From Colletes latitarsis (taxonomy: Eukaryota; Arthropoda; Insecta; Hymenoptera; Colletidae), in the NCBI RefSeq assembly GCF_051014445.1, contig NC_135136.1:25810001-25874000 (forward strand): a DNA stretch of 64,000 nt. The letters are read 5' to 3'. Both the position numbers and the translations under genes were made by a program. Of this stretch, positions 49,840 through 61,807 are shown one piece after another. The notes beneath the pieces were generated by a model. That model was given only the letters and a program-made list of their open reading frames with translations. It was not told where the DNA came from and ran no database searches. The stretch's first letter is position 1. Every line of letters starts with the position of its first letter.

Positions 49840-52098
49840 CGCCTAAAATATTGAACGAATCCAAGTTTAACGGACTGTTTCTGTGTGGTACCACATTACT
49901 GCGTGATTCAAACCCGAAAAAACCCAGGACCTGGCCAACAAGAATGCGGAAAAGGCAAAATCATGAGCCAGATGCGGCCATAACCCAGACCTAACACAGA
50001 CCTAACCGGTGTTACCGACTAAAATATTGGTCGGAACCAGGTTTAATTGTCTGTTTCAATAAGGTGTCACATTGCTACGTGTTTCAAACCAGGGAAAACC
50101 CAGGATCTGGCCAACAAGTATGCGAAGAACGCAAAATCATGAGCCAGATGCGGGCTTAACCCAGACCTAACCCAGACCTAACCGGTGTTACCGACTAAAA
50201 TACTGACCGAATCCAGGTTTAATTGACTGTTACTGTGTGGTACCTCATTACTACGTGATACAAATCCGAAAAAACCAAGGATCTGGCCAACAAGTATGCG
50301 AAGAAGGCAAAATCATGGGCCAGATGCGAGCATAACCCAGACCTGACACAGACCTAACCGGTTTTATCCTCTAAAATGTGGATCGAAACCAGGTTCAATT
50401 GACTGTTTCAGTGTGGTACCACATTACTACGTGATTCAAACCCTAAAAAACCCAGGATCTGGCCAACAAGTATGCGAAGAAGGCAAAATCACGAGCCAGA
50501 TGCGGACATAACCCAGACCTAACCCAGGCGTAACCGGTGTTATCCTCTAAAATATTGATCGGAACCACGTTTAATTGTCTGTTTCAGTGAGGTGTCACAT
50601 TACTACATGTTTCAAACCAGAGAGGACCAAGGATCTGGCCAACAAGAATGCGGAAATGGCAAAATCAGGAGCCAGATGGGGGCATAACCCAGACCTAACC
50701 CAGACCTAACCGGTGTTATCCTCTAAAATATTGATCGAAACCAGGTTTAATTGCCTGTTTCATTGTGGAACCACATTACTTACGTGATTGAATCCAGAGA
50801 AAACCAAGGATCCTGCCAACAAGAATGCGGAAAAGGCAAAATCATGAGTCAGATGCGGGCATAACCCAGACCTAACCCAGACCTAACCGGTGTTCCCGCC
50901 TAAAATACTGACCGAATCCAGGTTTAATTGACTGTTACTGTGTGGTACCACATTACTACGTGATTCAAACCCGGAAATTCCCAGGATCTGGGCAACAAGT
51001 ATGCGAAGAAGGCACAATCATGAGCCAGATGTGGGCATAACCCAAACCTAACCCAGGCGTAACCGGTGTTATCCTCTAAAATATTGATCGGAACCACGTT
51101 TAATTGTCTGTTTCAGTGAGGTGTCACATTACTACATGTTTCAAACCAGAGAGGACCAAGGATCTGGCCAACAAGAATGCGGAAAAGGCAAAATCATGAG
51201 CCAGATGCGGCCATAACCCAGACCTAACACAGACCTAACCGGTGTTACCGACTAAAATATTGAACGAATCCAAGTTTAACGGACTGTTTCTGTGTGGTAC
51301 CACATTACTGCGTGATTCAAACCCGAAAAAACCCAGGACCTGGCCAACAAGAATGCGGAAAAGGCAAAATCATGAGCCAGATGCGGCCATAACCCAGACC
51401 TAACACAGACCTAACCGGTGTTACCGACTAAAATATTGGTCGGAACCAGGTTTAATTGTCTGTTTCAATAAGGTGTCACATTGCTACGTGTTTCAAACCA
51501 GGGAAAACCCAGGATCTGGCCAACAAGTATGCGAAGAACGCAAAATCATGAGCCAGATGCGGGCTTAACCCAGACCTAACCCAGACCTAACCGGTGTTCC
51601 CGCCTAAAATACTGACCGAATCCAGGTCTAATTGTCAGTTTCAGTGTCGTACCACATTACTACGTGATTCAAGCTAGAGAAAAACCAGGATCTGGCCAAC
51701 AAGAATGCGGAAAAGGCAAAATCATGAGTCAGATGCGGGCATAACCCAGCCCTAACCCAGACCTAACCGGTGTTCCCGCCTAAAATATTGAACGAATCCA
51801 AGTTTAACGGACTGTTTCTGTGTGGTACCACATTACTGCGTGATTCAAACCCGAAAAAACCCAGGACCTGGCCAACAAGAATGCGGAAAAGGCAAAATCA
51901 TGAGCCAGATGCGGCCATAACCCAGACCTAACACAGACCTAACCGGTGTTACCGACTAAAATATTGGTCGGAACCAGGTTTAATTGTCTGTTTCAATAAG
52001 GTGTCACATTGCTACGTGTTTCAAACCAGGGAAAACCCAGGATCTGGCCAACAAGAATGCGAAGAAGGCAAAATCATGAGCCAGATGCGGGCATAACC
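49840..52098 (+). repeat. Block V copy 1 and trimer-step expansion
   Basis: F-like units with ATTGAACGAATCC occur at 49852, 51261 and 51789 (steps 1409 and 528 bp, i.e. eight and three monomers), and CCAGGCGTAACC occurs at about 50524 and 51053 (529 bp). The segment 49840 to about 51050 is collinear with 55120 to about 56325 at an offset of about 5275 bp (30 monomers minus 5). Shared private variants include TTTCAATAAGG, GATACAAATCCGAA, AGGTTCAATTG, GAGAGGACC and GATGTGGGCAT. Three-monomer duplication seems to be the local mode of growth. Confidence 0.86.
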
Positions 52099-54028
52099 CA
52101 GTCCTAACTCAGACCTAACTGGTTTTATCCTCTAAAATATTGATGGAAACGAGGTCTAATTGTCAGTTTCAGTGTCGTACCACATTACTACGTGATTGAA
52201 ACCAGAGAAAACCAAGGAACTGGCCAACAAGAATGCGAAGAAGGCAAAATCATGAGCCAGATTCCGGCATAACCCAGACCTAACCCAGACCTAACCGGTG
52301 TTATCCTCTAAAATATTGATCGAAACCAGGTTTAATTGTCTGTTTCAGTGTGGTACCACATTACTATGTGATACAAACCCGAAAAAACCATGGATCTGGC
52401 CAACAAGTATGCGAAGAAGGCAAAATCATGAGCCAGATGCGGGCATAATCCAGACCTAACCCAGACCTAACCGGCCTGGTCCTCTAAAATATTGATGGAA
52501 ACCAGGTCTAATTGTCAGTCTCAGTGTGGTACCACATTACTACGTGATCAAGCCAGAGAAAAACCAGGATCTGGCCAGCAAGAATGTGGAAAGGCAAAAT
52601 CATGAGCCAGATGCGGGCATAACCCAGGCCTAACCCAGAGCTAACCGGTGTTATACTCTAAAATATTGATCGAATCCAAGTTTAACGGACTGTTTCTGCG
52701 TGGTACCACATTACTGCGTGATTCAAACCCGAAAAAACCCAGGATCTGGCCAACAAGAATGCGGAAAAGGCAAAATCATGAGCCAGATGCGGGCATAACC
52801 CAGACCTAACCCAGACCTAACAGGTCTTACCGACTAAAATACTGGCCGAATCCAGGTTTAATTGACTGTTACTGTGTGGTACCACATTACTACGTGGTAC
52901 AAACCCGGAAATTCCAAGGACCTGGCCAACAAGTATGCGAAGAACGCAAAATCATGAGCCAGATGCGGGCATAACCCAGACCTAACCCAGGCGTAACCGG
53001 TGTTATCCTCTAAAATATTGATCGGAACCACGTTTAATTGTCTGTTTCAGTGAGGTGTCACATTACTACATGTTTCAAACCAGAGAGGACCAAGGATCTG
53101 GCCAACAAGAATGCGGAAAAGGCAAAATCATGAGCCAGATGCGGTCATAACCCAGACCTAACCCAGACCTAATCAGATTTATCCTCTAAAACATTGGTCG
53201 AAACCAGGCTTAATTGTCTGTTTCTGTGTGGTTCCACATTACTACGTGATTCAAACCCTAATAAACCCAGGATCTGGCCAACAAGTATGCGAAGAAGGCA
53301 AAATCATGAGCCAGATGCGGGCATAATCCAGACCTAACCCAGACCTAACCGGCCTGGTCCTCTAAAATATTGATGGAAACCAGGTCTAATTGTCAGTCTC
53401 AGTGTGGTACCACATTACTACGTGATCAAGCCAGAGAAAAACCAGGATCTGGCCAGCAAGAATGTGGAAAGGCAAAATCATGAGCCAGATGCGGGCATAA
53501 CCCAGGCCTAACCCAGAGCTAACCGGTGTTATACTCTAAAATATTGATCGAATCCAAGTTTAACGGACTGTTTCTGCGTGGTACCACATTACTGCGTGAT
53601 TCAAACCCGAAAAAACCCAGGATCTGGCCAACAAGAATGCGGAAAAGGCAAAATCATGAGCCAGATGCGGTCATAACCCAGACCTAACCCAGACCTAATC
53701 AGATTTATCCTCTAAAACATTGGTCGAAACCAGGCTTAATTGTCTGTTTCTGTGTGGTTCCACATTACTACGTGATTCAAACCCTAATAAACCCAGGATC
53801 TGGCCAACAAGTATGCGAAGAAGGCAAAATCATGAGCCAGATGCGGGCATAACCCAGTCCTAACTCAGACCTAACCGGTTTTATCCTCTAAAATGTGGAT
53901 CGAATCCAGCTTTAATTGACTGTTTCAGTGTGGTACCACATTACTACATGATTCAAACCCGAAAAAACCCAGGATCTGGCCAACAAGTATGCGAAGAAGG
54001 CAAAATCATGAGCCAGACGCGGGCATAA

Positions 54029-54039
54029 CCCAGACCTAA
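54029..54039 (+). repeat. Single-copy 11-bp unit (contraction), block U copy 1
   Basis: One CCCAGACCTAA precedes CCAGTGTTATCC. It is shared with 57722-57732, so the contraction predates the block U duplication. Confidence 0.95.
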
Positions 54040-54367
54040 CCAGTGTTATCCTTTAAAATGTGGATAGAAACCAGGTTTAATTGACTGTTTCAATGTGGTA
54101 CCACATTACGACGCGATTCAAACCCGAAAAAACCCAGGACCTGGCCAACAAGTATGCGGAAAAGGCAAAAACATGAGCCAGATGCGGGCATAACCCAGAC
54201 TTAACCCAGACCTAACCGGTGTTAGCGATTAAAATACTGACGGAATCCAGGTTTAATTGACTGTTACTGTGGTACCACATTACTACGTGAATCAAACCCG
54301 GAAATTCCCAGGATCTGAGCAATAAGTATGCGAAGAAGGCAGAATCATGAGCCCGATGCGGGCATAA

Positions 54368-54400
54368 CCCAGACCTAACCCAGACCTAACCCAGACCTAA
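54368..54400 (+). repeat. Three-copy 11-bp telomere-like array
   Basis: Three perfect CCCAGACCTAA units end block U copy 1. The same expanded state ends block U copy 2 (58061), so the expansion predates that duplication. Confidence 0.95.
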
Positions 54401-54402
54401 CC

Positions 54403-56493
54403 GGTGTTATCCTCTTAAATATTGATCGAAACCAGGTTTAATTGTCTGTTTCATTATGGTACCACATTACTATGTGATCGAAACCAGAGAAAACCAAGGA
54501 TCTGGCCAACAAGAATGCGAAGAAGGCAAAATCATGAGCCAGATGGGGGCATAACCCAGACCTAACGCAGACCTAACCGGTGTTATCCCCTAAAATGTGG
54601 GTCGAAGCCAGGTTTAATTGACTGTTTCAGTGTGGTACCACATTAGTACGTGATTCAAACCCGAAAAAACTCAGGATCTGGCCAACAAGGATGCGAAGAA
54701 GGCAAAACCATGAGCCAGATGCGGGCATAACCCAGACCTAACCCAGACCTAACCGGTGTTATCCTCTAAAATATTGATCGAAACCAAGTTTAATTGTCTG
54801 TTTCATTGTGGTACCACATTACTACGTGATGGATACCAGAGAAAACCAAGGATCCGGCCAACAAGAATGCGGAAAATGCAAAATCATGAGTCACATGCGG
54901 TCATAACCCAGACCTAACCCAGACCTAACCGGTGTTCCCGACTAAAAAACTGACCGAATCCAGGTTTAATTGACTGTTACTGTGTGGTACCACATTACGA
55001 CGCGATTCAAACCCGAAAAAACCCAGGACCTGGCCAACAAGTATGCGAAGAAGGCAAAATCATGAGCCAGATGCGGGCATAACCCAGACCTAACCCAGAC
55101 CTAACCGGTGTTATACTCTAAAATATTGAACGAATCCAAGTTTAACGGACTATTTCTGTGTGGTACCACATTACTGCGTGATTCAAACCCGAAAAAACCC
55201 AGGACCTGGCCAACAAGAATGCGGAAAAGGCAAAATCATGAGCCAGATGCGGTCATATCCCAGACCTAACACAGACCTAACCGGTGTTACCGACTAAAAT
55301 ATTGGTCGGAACCAGGTTTAATTGTCTGTTTCAATAAGGTGTCACATTGCTACGTGTTTCAAACCAGAGAAAACCCAGGATCTGGCCAACCAGTATGCGA
55401 AGAACGCAAAATCATGAGCCAGATGCGGGCTTAACCCAGACCTAACCCAGACCTAACCGGTGTTACCGACTAAAATACTGACCGAATCCAGGTTTAATTG
55501 ACTGTTACTGTGTGGTACCACATTACTACGTGATACAAATCCGAAGAAACCAAGGATCTGGCCAACAAGTATGCGAAGAAGGCAAAATCATGAGCCAGAT
55601 GCGGGCATAACCCAGACCTGACACAGACTTAACCGGTTTTATCCTCTAAAATGTGGATCGAAACCAGGTTCAATTGACTGTTTCAGTGTGGTACCACATT
55701 ACTACGTGATTCAAACCCTAAAAAACCCAGGATCTGGCCAACAAGTATGCGAAGAAGGCAAAATCACGAGCCAGATGCGGGCATAACCCAGACCTAACCC
55801 AGGCGTAACCGGTGTTATCCTCTAAAATATTGATCGGAACCACGTTTAATTGTCTGTTTCAGTGAGGTGTCACATTACTACATGTTTCAAACCAGAGAGG
55901 ACCAAGGATCTGGCCAACAAGAATGCGGAAATAGCAAAATCAGGAGCCAGATGGGGGCATAACCCAGACCTAACCCAGACCAAACCGGTGTTATCCTCTA
56001 AAATATTGATCGAAACCAGGTTTAATTGCCTGTTTCATTGTGGAACCACATTACTTACGTGATTGAATCCAGAGAAAACCAAGGACCCTGCCAACAAGAA
56101 TGCGGAAAAGGCAAAATCATGAGTCAGATGCGGGCATAACCCAGACCTAACCCAGACCTAACCGGTGTTCCCGCCTAAAATACTGACCGAATCCAGGTTT
56201 AATTGACTGTTACTGTGTGGTACCACATTACTACGTGATTCAAACCCGGAAATTCCCAGGATCTGAGCAACAAGTATGCGAAGAAGGCACAATCATGAGC
56301 CAGATGTGGGCATAACCCAAACCTAACCCAGACCCAACCGGTGTTATCCTCTAAAATACAGATCGAAACCAGGTTTAATTGACTGTTTCAACGTGGTACC
56401 ACATTACTACGTGATTCAAACCTTAAAAAACTCAGGATCTGGCCAACAAGTATGCGAAGAAGGCAAAATCATGAGACAGATGCCGGCATAACC
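54403..56493 (+). repeat. W-like monomers, then block V copy 2
   Basis: From 54411 (CCTCTTAAAT) the order CTCTTAAATATTG, ATTATGG/ACTATGTG, CGCAGACC, ATGTGGGTCG, GATGGATACC matches the W unit that begins at 58096, at offsets of 3869 and then 4045 bp (W has one more monomer by each point). From about 55120 to 56325 it is the second copy of block V. It then continues with CAGACCCAACC, AAAATACAGATCG and TTTCAACGTGG units. Confidence 0.84.
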
Positions 56494-57721
56494 CAGTCCT
56501 AACTCAGACCTAACCGGTTTTATCCTCTAAAATATTGATGGAAACGAGGTCTAATTGTCAGTTTCAGTGTCGTACCACATTACTACGTGATTGAAACCAG
56601 AGAAAACCAAGGAACTGGCCAACAAGAATGCGAAGAAGGCAAAATCATGAGCCAGATTCCGGCATAACCCAGACCTAACCCAGACCTAACCGGTGTTATC
56701 CTCTAAAATATTGATCGAAACCAGGTTTAATTGTCTGTTTCAGTGTGGTACCACATTACTACGTGATACAAACCCGAAAAAACCATGGATCTGGCCAACA
56801 AGTATGCGAAGAAGGCAAAATCATGAGCCAGATGCGGGCATAACCCAGACCTAACCCAGACCTAACCGGCCTGGTCCTCTAAAATATTGATGGAAACCAG
56901 GTCTAATTGTCAGTCTCAGTGTGGTACCACATTACTACGTGATCAAGCCAGAGAAAAACCAGGATCTGGCCAGCAAGAATGCGGAAAGGCAAAATCATGA
57001 GCCAGATGCGGGCATAACCCAGACCGAACCCAGACCTAACCGGTGTTACCGACTAAAATATTGGTCGGAACCAGGTATAATTGTCTGTTTCAGTGAGGTG
57101 TCACATCACTACGTGTTTCAAACCAGAGAAAACCAGTGATCTGGCCAACAAGAATGCGGAAAAGGCGAAATCATGAGCCAGATGCGGGCATAACCCAGAC
57201 CTAACCCAGACCTAACCGGTCTTACCGACTAAAATACTGGCCGAATCCAGGTTTAATTGACTGTTACTGTGTGGTACCACATTACTACGTGGTACAAACC
57301 CGGAAATTCCCAGGACCTGGCCAACAAGTATGCGAAGAACGCAAAATCATGAGCCAGATGCGGGCATAACCCAGACCAAACCCAGACCTAATCAGATTTA
57401 TCCTCTAAAATATTGGTCGAAACCAGGCTTAATTGTCTGTTTCTGTGTGGTTCCACATTACTACGTGATTCAAACCCTAAAAAACCCAGGATCTGGCCAA
57501 CAAGTATGCGAAGAAGGCAAAATCATGAGCCAGATGCGGGCATAACCCAGTCCTAACTCAGACCTAACCGGTTTTATCCTCTAAAATGTGGATCGAATCC
57601 AGCTTTAATTGACTGTTTCAGTGTGGTACCACATTACTACATGATTCAAACCCGAAAAAACCCAGGATCTGGCCAACAAGTATGCGAAGAAGGCAAAATC
57701 ATGAGCCAGACGCGGGCATAA

Positions 57722-57732
57722 CCCAGACCTAA
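57722..57732 (+). repeat. Single-copy 11-bp unit (contraction), block U copy 2
   Basis: This is the same one-unit state and the same CCAGTGTT neighbour as at 54029-54039, 3693 bp upstream. Confidence 0.95.
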
Positions 57733-58060
57733 CCAGTGTTATCCTTTAAAATGTGGATAGAAACCAGGTTTAATTGACTGTTTCAATGTGGTACCACATT
57801 ACGACGCGATTCAAACCCGAAAAAACCCAGGACCTGGCCAACAAGTATGCGGAAAAGGCAAAAACATGAGCCAGATGCGGGCATAACCCAGACTTAACCC
57901 AGACCTAACCGGTGTTAGCGATTAAAATACTGACGGAATCCAGGTTTAATTGACTGTTACTGTGGTACCACATTACTACGTGAATCAAACCCGGAAATTC
58001 CCAGGATCTGAGCAATAAGTATGTGAAGAAAGCAGAATCATGAGCCCGATGCGGGCATAA

Positions 58061-58093
58061 CCCAGACCTAACCCAGACCTAACCCAGACCTAA
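58061..58093 (+). repeat. Three-copy 11-bp telomere-like array
   Basis: Three perfect CCCAGACCTAA units end block U copy 2, matching 54368-54400. Confidence 0.95.
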
Positions 58094-58095
58094 CC

Positions 58096-60918
58096 GGTCT
58101 TATCCTCTAAAATATTGATCGAAACCAGGTTTAATTGTCAGTTTCAGTGTCGTACCACATTACTACGTGATTCATGCCAGAGAAAAACCAGGATCTGGCC
58201 AACAAGAATTCGGAAAAGGCAAAATCATGAGCCAGATGGGGGCATAACCCAGACCTAACCCAGACCTAACCGGTGTTATCCTCTTAAATATTGATCGAAA
58301 CCAGGTTTAATTGTCTGTTTCATTATGGTACCACATTACTATGTGATTGAAACCAGAGAAAACCAAGGATCTGGCCAACAAGAATGCGAAGAAGGCAAAA
58401 TCATGAGCCAGATGGGGGCATAACCCAGACCTAACGCAGACCTAACCGGTGTTATCCCCTAAAATGTGGGTCGAAACCAGGTTTAATTGACTGTTTCAGT
58501 GTGGTACCACATTAGTACGTGATTCAAACCCGAAAAAACTCAGGATCTGGCCAACAAGGATGCGAAGAAGGCAAAATCATGAGCCAGATGCGGGCATAAC
58601 CCAGACCTAACCCAGACCTAACCGGTGTTATCCTCTAAAATGTGGATCGAAACCAGGTTTAATTGACTGTTTCAGTGTGGAACCACATTAGTACGTGATT
58701 CAAACCCGACAAAACTCAGGATCTGGCCAACAAGGATGCGAAGAAGGCAAAATCATGAGCCAGATGCGGGCATAACCCAGACCTAACCCAGACCTAACCG
58801 GTGTTATCCTCTAAAATATTGATCGAAACCAAGTTTAATTGTCTGTTTCATTGTGGTACCACATTACTACGTGATGGATACCAGAGAGAGCCAAGGATCC
58901 GGCCAACAAGAATGCGGAAAATGCAAAATCATGAGTCACATGCGGGCATAACCCAGACCTAACCCAGACCTAACCGGTGTTCCCGACTAAAAAACTGATC
59001 GAATCCAGGTTTAATTGACTGTTTCAGTGTGGTACCACATTAGTACGTGATCCAACCCGAAAAAACCAAGGATCTGGCCAACAAGTATGCGAAGAAGGCA
59101 AAATCATGAGCCAGATGCGGGCATAACCCAGACCTAACCCAGACCTAACCGGTGTTGTACTCTAAAATATTGATCGAATCCAAGTGTAACGGACTGTTTC
59201 TGTGTGGTACCACATTACTACGTGATACAAACCCGAAAAAACCATGGATCTGGCCAACAAGTATGCGAAGAAGGCAAAATCATGAGCCAGATGCGGGCAT
59301 AACCCAGACCTAACCCAGACCTAACCGGTCTGATCCTCTAAAATATTGATGGAAACCAGGTCTAATTGTCAGTTTCAGTGTGGTACCACATTACTACGTG
59401 ATCATGCCAGAGAAAAACCAGGATCCGGCCAGCAAGAATGCGGAAAGGCAAAATCATGAGCCAGATGCGGGCATAACCCAGGCCTAACCCAGACCTAACC
59501 GGTGTTACCGACTAAAATATTGGTGGGAACCAGGTTTAATTGTCTGTTTCAGTGAGGTGTCACATTACTACGTGTTTCAAACCAGAGAAAACCCAGGATC
59601 TGGCCAACAAGAATACGGAAAAGGCGAAATCATGAGCCAGATGCGGGCATGACCCAGACCTAACCCAGACCTAACCGGTCATACCGACTAAAATACTGAC
59701 CGAATCCAGGTTTAATTGACTGTTACTGTGTGGTACCACATTACTACGTGGTACAAACCCGAAAATTCCCAGGACCTGACCAACAAGTATGCGAAGAACG
59801 CAAAATCATGAGCCAGATGCGGGCATAACCCAGACCTAACCCAGACCTAATCAGATTTATCCTCTAAAATATTGGTCGAAACCAGGCTTAATTGTCTGTT
59901 TCAGTGTGGTTCCACATTACTACATGATTCAAACCCAACAAAACCCAGGATCTGGCCAACAAGTATGCGAAGAAGGCAAAATCATGAGCCAGATGCGGGC
60001 ATAACCCAGTCCTAACTCAGACCTAACCGGTCTTATCCTCTAAAATGTGGATCGAATCCAGCTTTAATTGACTGTTTCAGTGTGGTACCACATTAGTACG
60101 TGATCCAACCCGAAAAAACCAAGGATCTGGCCAACAAGTATGCGAAGAGGGCAAAATCATGAGCCAGATGCGGGCATAACCCAGACCTAACTCAGACCTA
60201 ACCGGTTTTATCCTCTAAAATGTGGATCGAAACCAGGTTTAATTGACTGTTTCAGTGTGGAACCACATTAGTACGTGATCCAAACCCGAAAAAAACAAGG
60301 ATCTGGCCAACAAGTATGCGAAGAAGGCAAAATCATGAGCCAGATGCGGGCATAACCCAGACCTAACTCAGACCTAACCGGTTTTATCCTCTAAAATGTG
60401 GATCGAAACCAGGTTTAATTGACTGTTTCAGTGTGGAACCACATTAGTACGTGATCCAAACCCGAAAAAACCAAGGATCTGGCCAACAAGTATGCGAAGA
60501 AGGCAAAATCATGAGCCAGATGCGGGCATAACCCAGACCTAACCCAGACCTAACCGGTTTTATCCTCTAAAATATTGATCGAATCCAGGTTTAATTGACT
60601 GTTACTGTGTGGTACCACATTACTACATGATTCAAACCCGAAAAAACCCAGGATCTGGCCAACAAGTATGCGAAGAAGGCAAAATCATGAGCCAGATGCG
60701 GGCATAACCCAGACCTAACCCAGTCCTAATCGGTGTTCCCGACTAAAGTACTGACCGAATCCAGGTTTAATTGACTGTTACTGTGTGGTACCACATTACT
60801 ACGTGATTCAAACCCGAAAATTCCCAGGATCTGAGCAACAAGTATGCGAAGAAGGCACAATCATGAGCCAGATGCGGGCATAACCCAGACCTAACCCAGA
60901 ACTAACCCAGACCTAACC
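58096..60918 (+). repeat. W HOR unit, copy 1 (2823 bp, 16 monomers)
   Basis: The unit begins at GGTCTTATCC and runs through GAATTCGG, CTCTTAAATATTG, ATTATGG, CGCAGACC/ATGTGGGTCG, a D tandem with CCCGACAAAAC, GATGGATACC, GTTCCCGACTAAAAAACTG, GTTGTACTC with AAGTGTAACGG, GGTCTGATCC, ATTGGTGGG, GGTCATACCG, AATCAGATTT, CCAGCTTTAATTG, two nearly identical TGTGGAACCACATTAGTACG monomers, and AAAGTACTGACC. GAATTCGG landmarks at 58206, 61029 and 63863 give the period. It differs from copy 2 only at scattered positions, for example ATTCATGCC versus ATTCAAGCC. Confidence 0.93.
60884..60916 (+). repeat. Three-copy 11-bp array with a variant middle unit
   Basis: The units are CCCAGACCTAA, CCCAGAACTAA and CCCAGACCTAA at the end of W copy 1. 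The variant middle unit recurs at 63718-63750. Confidence 0.95.
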
Positions 60919-61774
60919 GGTCTTATCCTCTAAAATATTCATCGAAACCAGGTTTAATTGTCAGTTTCAGTGTCGTACCACATTACTACGTGATTCAAGC
61001 CAGAGAAAAACCAGGATCTGGCCAACAAGAATTCGGAAAAGGCAAAATCATGAGCCAGATGGGGGCATAACCCAGACCTAACCCAGACCTAACCGGTGTT
61101 ATCCTCTTAAATATTGATCGAAACCAGGTTTAATTGTCTGTTTCATTATGGTACCACATTACTATGTGATTGAAACCAGAGAAAACCAAGGATCTGGCCA
61201 ACAAGAATGCGAAGAAGGCAAAATCATGAGCCAGATGGGGGCATAACCCAGACCTAACGCAGACCTAACCGGTGTTATCCCCTAAAATGTGGGTCGAAAC
61301 CAGGTTTAATTGACTGTTTCAGTGTGGTACCACATTAGTACGTGATTCAAACCCGAAAAAACTCAGGATCTGGCCAACAAGGATGCGAAGAAGGCAAAAT
61401 CATGAGCCAGATGCGGGCATAACCCAGACCTAACCCAGACCTAACCGGTGTTATCCTCTAAAATGTGGATCGAAACCAGGTTTAATTGACTGTTTCAGTG
61501 TGGAACCACATTAGTACGTGATTCAAACCCGACAAAACTCAGGATCTGGCCAACAAGGATGCGAAGAAGGCAAAATCATGAGCCAGATGCGGGCATAACC
61601 CAGACCTAACCCAGACCTAACCGGTGTTATCCTCTAAAATATTGATCGAAACCAAGTTTAATTGTCTGTTTCATTGTGGTACCACATTACTACGTGATGG
61701 ATACCAGAGAGAACCAAGGATCCGGCCAACAAGAATGCGGAAAATGCAAAATCATGAGTCACATGCGGGCATAA

Positions 61775-61807
61775 CCCAGACCTAACCCAGACCTAACCCA
61801 GACCTAA
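61775..61807 (+). repeat. Three-copy 11-bp array private to W copy 2
   Basis: Three CCCAGACCTAA units stand where W copy 1 (near 58950) has two. It is the only length difference I find between the two W units, so this change arose after the W duplication (gain here, or loss in copy 1). Confidence 0.95.

Larger units (their letters stand above)
52099..54402 (+). repeat. Block U copy 1 (long form, with 702 bp extra)
   Basis: CAGTCCTAACTC at 52099 matches 56494 (offset 4395), while CAGTGTTATCC at 54041 matches 57734 (offset 3693). The 702-bp difference equals one extra subtype A monomer near 52985 (176 bp, CCCAGGCGTAACC) plus a 526-bp three-monomer tandem duplication. In that duplication AATCAGATTT appears at 53171 and 53697; the 526 bp is three monomers minus 2 because GTGATCAAGCC and GTGGAAAGGC each lack 1 bp. 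The block ends in a three-copy 11-bp array. Confidence 0.88.
56494..58095 (+). repeat. Block U copy 2 (short form)
   Basis: About nine monomers are collinear with 52099-54402 without the extra monomer and the trimer duplication seen there. Diagnostic units in order: CAGTCCTAACTC, CAGATTCCGGC, GGCCTGGTCC with CAGTCTCAGTGTGG and GTGATCAAGCC, ACTGGCCGAATCC, GTGGTACAAACCCGG, AATCAGATTT, CCAGCTTTAATTG, CAGTGTTATCC with GTGGATAG, ACGACGCG, and GTTAGCGATT with ACTGACGG. It ends in the three-copy 11-bp array at 58061. GTGAAGAAAGC near 58023 is private to this copy. Confidence 0.88.

Noticed and set aside
55850..57545. Plus-strand open frames of 70-72 codons at 55850, 56921 and 57330
   Set aside because: All are satellite translated through point variants that happen to remove a stop codon. 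None matches a protein family I recognise.
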